Assembly (NCBI RefSeq): GCF_016587415.1
Contig: NZ_BNJI01000001.1
Coordinates: 3,015,501 to 3,079,500 of the forward strand
Length of the DNA: 64,000 bases
Direction of reading: 5' to 3'
Source: Ktedonobacter sp. SOSP1-85
GTDB lineage: Bacteria > Chloroflexota > Ktedonobacteria > Ktedonobacterales > Ktedonobacteraceae
Of this stretch, positions 60,915 through 64,000 are shown one piece after another. Position 1 is the stretch's first letter. Every line of letters starts with the position of its first letter. The notes under the pieces were generated by a model. It was not told the origin of the DNA, did no database searches, and was given only the letters and a program-made list of their open reading frames with translations. Position numbers and translations under genes: made by a program.

Positions 60915-60998
60915 CCGACACTACTAAAGTACGCGTCTACATATATTAGCGCAGTATCTCGTACCATTATATGTAGACGCGTACTTTAGTAGCATCGG
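60915..60998. repeat. 85-bp inverted repeat family, copy 3
   Basis: Arms 60915-60944 and 60969-60998, 28 of 30 paired. It differs from copies 1 and 2 at several arm positions that changed on both sides (GCACGCG to GTACGCG and the matching base on the other arm), so pairing is kept. Confidence 0.85.
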
Positions 60999-61054
60999 CC
61001 TCTCCAGTGAAACGCCAGCGTTTCACGTGAAACACTGCCATTCGGCCTTACCGG

Positions 61055-62647
61055 CTAGAAATCTCTAAAGCGACGACCGATGCCCCAGACAGAGGCAACA
61101 CCGACCAGCGGAAAGAGAATTGAGCATAAAAGCACATAGAGCGAGAGCGCGCTCTGCGTGCTAGCAACGGTCCCGTCGTAGTGGGAGCGATTAGCCTGGC
61201 TCAGGCGATCAACTGCATTACTGAAGGTGTTAAAAGTATCGTTGGACTGGCCAGTGCTCAGCATTTCAGCGTCCGCGATACGCTGGTCATCGTTCTGATC
61301 TTTGGCTGTAGTACGAATCCGCGTATCGATATCGGTGTAGCTCTTCCAGTATTGGCTCATATCGGCCAGAGGCTGGTCCTCCTCGGGCCAGGTACGATTC
61401 TGCTGAGCGTGACTGATCAACGTATTCACCTGGCGGATGTTCAGCTCCCAATCGTTCTGCCAGTGCCGTACCTGCTCCTGGTCGTTGAATTTAAGCGAGA
61501 TCAGCCAGCGCGACTCATCGCCGTTGGCCACTGTGCCGTAACGCTTCAACTGTGCGGCATAGTAGACGCTGTCATAATCATCCTTCACGGCCTGACCAAA
61601 GGAGCCGTGCTGGCCCATCATGGTACCAAAGAGCGAGAGCAGGCTCGCACTCAAGACCAGGCCCACCAGGAAAGCCGGTGCCAGACCAGGATTAAACACA
61701 CGATGCGTCGTCACGGCCATATAGATCGAACCACAAAGCAAGAGCAACGTGAGCAGGCCACACAGTAGCACCAGAAGGGCAAAGGTTCCACTCAAAAAAT
61801 TCTGCGTATCCGCATAGGCTTGATCCAGGTGGCTCTTATTGATGTTATTCAGACAAGTGATATTATCCTCGATACTGCCCGTAGCCCACTGCGACGCGAG
61901 AACACTGTCACCCTGGCTCGGCAGCATACAGGTGGGTGGGTTCGTCTCGGGAAAGATGATATGCCCATCGCTATCTTGCGGTAACTGCCAACCAATCTTC
62001 GTATGCAGCACCTGGCTGGCATCCAGGTACGCCTTCCAAGCATTTTGCAGGTGTGGATCACTGGTATTACCTTTATCTTTCGCCTGGATGTACTCGGTAC
62101 GCATGCGCTCGATGGCAGCCATATACTCTTGTGAGCCTGCCATGATCCGCTCAATCGCGGTGCGCTCGCCCGGATAGGTTACATTATGCGCCGCCAGGTA
62201 GAGCTGCTGGTTGAAAAGCAGCGTCTCGGAACTGATGGTCTGATCATCACAGTCATGTACTGTCAAGGAGTAGGTCGTACGTGGCTGTTCTGGCAGGACA
62301 CAGCTCGCATACTGCGTCAGCTCAGCGGTCACCAGGTAGTCGGCGGCCTTGGCATCGATATCTTCAATATACTGTGACATGGATTGTGCGGCATCTACGC
62401 TCGGCACGCTTCCATTGGCAATAGTCATTAGATCATCGGAGGAGCGTGAAATTGCCTGTGCCAAAACAAGAGCCAGGATGACAGCCAGTAATAACAGGCA
62501 ACTGGCAAGGGTCGAAAACTTTCCTTTGTATGTGCCACCCAGCCATTGCCAGAAACGCACCCAGTCTACGCCCAGGAAGCGGCTACTGGCTGGCGCAGGT
62601 ACCGCCTTTGAATAGGGGGCCATTGTCTGCCCCACATACTTAGCCAT
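61055..62647 (-). CDS. Four-helix membrane protein with extracytoplasmic sensor-like domains
   Basis: 530 residues. Helices at about 45-65 (LLLLAVILALVLAQAI), 290-310, 325-345 and 503-523. Between TM1/TM2 and TM3/TM4 are two long extracytoplasmic alpha-helical parts of ~220 and ~160 residues resembling four-helix-bundle ligand domains of chemoreceptors, but no kinase, HAMP or methyl-accepting domain follows. The first part contains several Cys. ATG 62647. 87 nt downstream of the VWA gene. Probably a signal-input subunit; unassigned. Confidence 0.7.
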   Translation of the reverse strand: MAKYVGQTMAPYSKAVPAPASSRFLGVDWVRFWQWLGGTYKGKFSTLASCLLLLAVILALVLAQAISRSSDDLMTIANGSVPSVDAAQSMSQYIEDIDAKAADYLVTAELTQYASCVLPEQPRTTYSLTVHDCDDQTISSETLLFNQQLYLAAHNVTYPGERTAIERIMAGSQEYMAAIERMRTEYIQAKDKGNTSDPHLQNAWKAYLDASQVLHTKIGWQLPQDSDGHIIFPETNPPTCMLPSQGDSVLASQWATGSIEDNITCLNNINKSHLDQAYADTQNFLSGTFALLVLLCGLLTLLLLCGSIYMAVTTHRVFNPGLAPAFLVGLVLSASLLSLFGTMMGQHGSFGQAVKDDYDSVYYAAQLKRYGTVANGDESRWLISLKFNDQEQVRHWQNDWELNIRQVNTLISHAQQNRTWPEEDQPLADMSQYWKSYTDIDTRIRTTAKDQNDDQRIADAEMLSTGQSNDTFNTFSNAVDRLSQANRSHYDGTVASTQSALSLYVLLCSILFPLVGVASVWGIGRRFRDF

Positions 62648-62734
62648 GATCTATTTTTCCTTCAAGTATGGGCCTCATGTTCGACCCATACACGTTCTCC
62701 TATAGAGCATTTCCCAATTGCGTAAAGCAAAAGT

Positions 62735-63997
62735 CTACTTGAGCTTAGAGGTGCGTCCAGTGTTGATAGCCAGCGTCTTACGCGCCACGGCATCGACATG
62801 AGGATTGAGGCGAATCGTACCCTTATCGTCGCGCAAAACCAGGTTGGAGAGCAGATGCGTGATCTTTTCGTTGCCGCTCTGCTCGCTCATAAGCAAGGCC
62901 TCGCCCAGCAGTTTGGTCGCACGCACGACATCGCCAGCGACCAGCGCGGCCTGACCCTGCTTGATCGTATCGGAAAGCTCTTCTTCGTGTGTATAGTGGG
63001 CGATATGCTCCTCGACCTGGGCCGCCAGATTAAGATCCTCGGTCCACTCGACAAAGACCCAGCCATCCTGAGTACTCTTCTGCACCTGCTCGGTCCCACC
63101 ACCAACCAGGTAGCGAACGCTGGGGCGCACCATCAAGAAAGCCTGGCCGGGATCATGCACAGGAATCTCCAGATTGAGCAGATAATCGCGCTGCTCGCCC
63201 ATCGAGAGAGAGCCAAGCGAGGCATGCACCTGGCGTGGATTAGTGCCATCGCCCTCAAGCTGGCATTCAGCCAGGGAAGGATAGACCTGCTGCATACGCG
63301 TGATCTTCACGCCAGCAGGCGACCACAGGTCAAGCGTGGCATGCGTGATCGCGGTCCGGCGCATCTCGTTAAAGGCCAGGGTAAAAGCCGGAATAATCTG
63401 CTGGGGCTGGGGGATAATGTCCGCGCTACCATGGGTGCTATCGGCCATATGGCGCAACTCGTTGGCATCCCAATCCGTACCCACGCCCCAGGCGCTGATG
63501 CTGATATTCGCCGCGCGACAGCGCTCCACCGCCTCATTGAGACGGAAGCGCGTCTCACCCTCGTTACGACCATCAGTCAAGAACAATACCTTGCGCGCCC
63601 GCGACTGATCGCGTCCCAGATGCTCAACAATCATATTGAGCGCGGTACTCATGCGTGTTCCATTCGTCGCGGTGATACGCTGGATGGCGGCGATGGCGCT
63701 GCGCTTGTTGGCATTCGTCCCCATGGCAGGGCCAAAGAGCAGACGCGAGACGTCATTAAAGGAGACCAGCATAAATTGCATCGTCTCGTCGAGGGCCTGC
63801 ACGACCTGGATCGCGCCTTCGCGCGCGGCCTGCATCTTCGCTCCATGCATCGAGGCTGACTGGTCGATAGCCAGGACTAGCGAGAGGGGAGCGGGCGTAA
63901 ACTGAGCATTATCGTCGACGTGCAGGGAGATAACAGCCTGTATTGTATTCTGGCCCACTTGCAGGTAGGGGTTTTGATATGCACGTAAGCTAAACAT
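62735..63997 (-). CDS. von Willebrand factor A domain protein
   Basis: 420 residues, complete (start ATG 63997 at the window edge). VWA domain about 35-210 with the MIDAS residues in AIDQSASM, a Thr in NGTRMSTA and LTDGRNEG. The remainder is a beta-rich part and a helical C-terminus. VWA proteins of this type mediate metal-dependent protein interactions; surface or cytoplasmic location is unclear, as there is no signal peptide. Followed by the membrane protein gene. Confidence 0.88.
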   Translation of the reverse strand: MFSLRAYQNPYLQVGQNTIQAVISLHVDDNAQFTPAPLSLVLAIDQSASMHGAKMQAAREGAIQVVQALDETMQFMLVSFNDVSRLLFGPAMGTNANKRSAIAAIQRITATNGTRMSTALNMIVEHLGRDQSRARKVLFLTDGRNEGETRFRLNEAVERCRAANISISAWGVGTDWDANELRHMADSTHGSADIIPQPQQIIPAFTLAFNEMRRTAITHATLDLWSPAGVKITRMQQVYPSLAECQLEGDGTNPRQVHASLGSLSMGEQRDYLLNLEIPVHDPGQAFLMVRPSVRYLVGGGTEQVQKSTQDGWVFVEWTEDLNLAAQVEEHIAHYTHEEELSDTIKQGQAALVAGDVVRATKLLGEALLMSEQSGNEKITHLLSNLVLRDDKGTIRLNPHVDAVARKTLAINTGRTSKLK

Positions 63998-64000
63998 AGC

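Noticed and set aside
34270..60998. Inverted repeats as insertion-sequence ends
   Set aside because: Copies are only about 85 bp, contain no transposase and show no target-site duplication; they were kept as a repeat family instead.

Overview
The window looks like a chromosomal segment of a large-genome, Gram-positive-type Chloroflexota bacterium, most likely Ktedonobacteria-like. This is inference from gene content: Ser/Thr kinases with TPR or Pro/Gln-rich parts, a PhoP-type pst locus, dispersed single 5S rRNA genes, selenocysteine genes, no outer-membrane genes, and actinobacterial or bacillus-style Shine-Dalgarno sequences. No 16S gene is present to settle it. GC content is moderate by eye. 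Genes are mostly single or in short operons, and convergent ends are separated by unusually long, near-perfect hairpins.

Layout. 1-6.2 kb: a truncated response regulator, a YtxH protein, an AhpD-like protein whose CxxC second cysteine is an in-frame UGA (probable selenoprotein), purKE, a solo 5S gene, and two paralogous membrane proteins. 6.2-12.7 kb: lon, clpX and tig (proteostasis) and three tRNAs. 13-20.6 kb: phosphate block with ppk, a PhoB/PhoP regulator and pstSCAB, headed by an 11-bp-phased array of PHO-box hexamers. 20.7-26.3 kb: small hypotheticals, a second solo 5S, three DnaA boxes, a CTP-synthase-like amidotransferase, a GNAT enzyme, a hydrolase and two tandem thymidylate-kinase-like proteins (the second with a degenerate P-loop). 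26.3-32.2 kb: a structured leader resembling an M-box ahead of mgtE, a histidine phosphatase, a lone atpE, a LuxR-type and a MerR-type regulator and a third 5S gene. 32.3-43.8 kb: two Ser/Thr kinases, a PRC-barrel protein, rsmA, a class A penicillin-binding protein, an L,D-transpeptidase and a family 4 uracil-DNA glycosylase. 44-53.3 kb: pnp-rpsO and the translation operon tRNA-Tyr, tRNA-Thr, tuf, rpmG, secE, nusG, rplK, rplA, rplJ, rplL. 53.8-64 kb: a MazF-like protein, selA, a five-gene redox/membrane module, a four-helix sensor-like membrane protein and a VWA protein.

How it fits together. selA supplies selenocysteine synthesis and the AhpD-like gene at 1.4-1.9 kb would use it. ppk and pst form a phosphate-uptake and storage unit under one regulator. 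The 57-60.9 kb genes (FAD/NAD oxidoreductase, twin [4Fe-4S] protein, b-type-cytochrome-like membrane protein) read as an electron-transfer chain that I cannot assign to a described complex. Structural DNA is a theme: a three-copy 85-bp inverted repeat, a 50-bp hairpin repeat in the ribosomal operon, and terminators that share apical cores but have unrelated arms.
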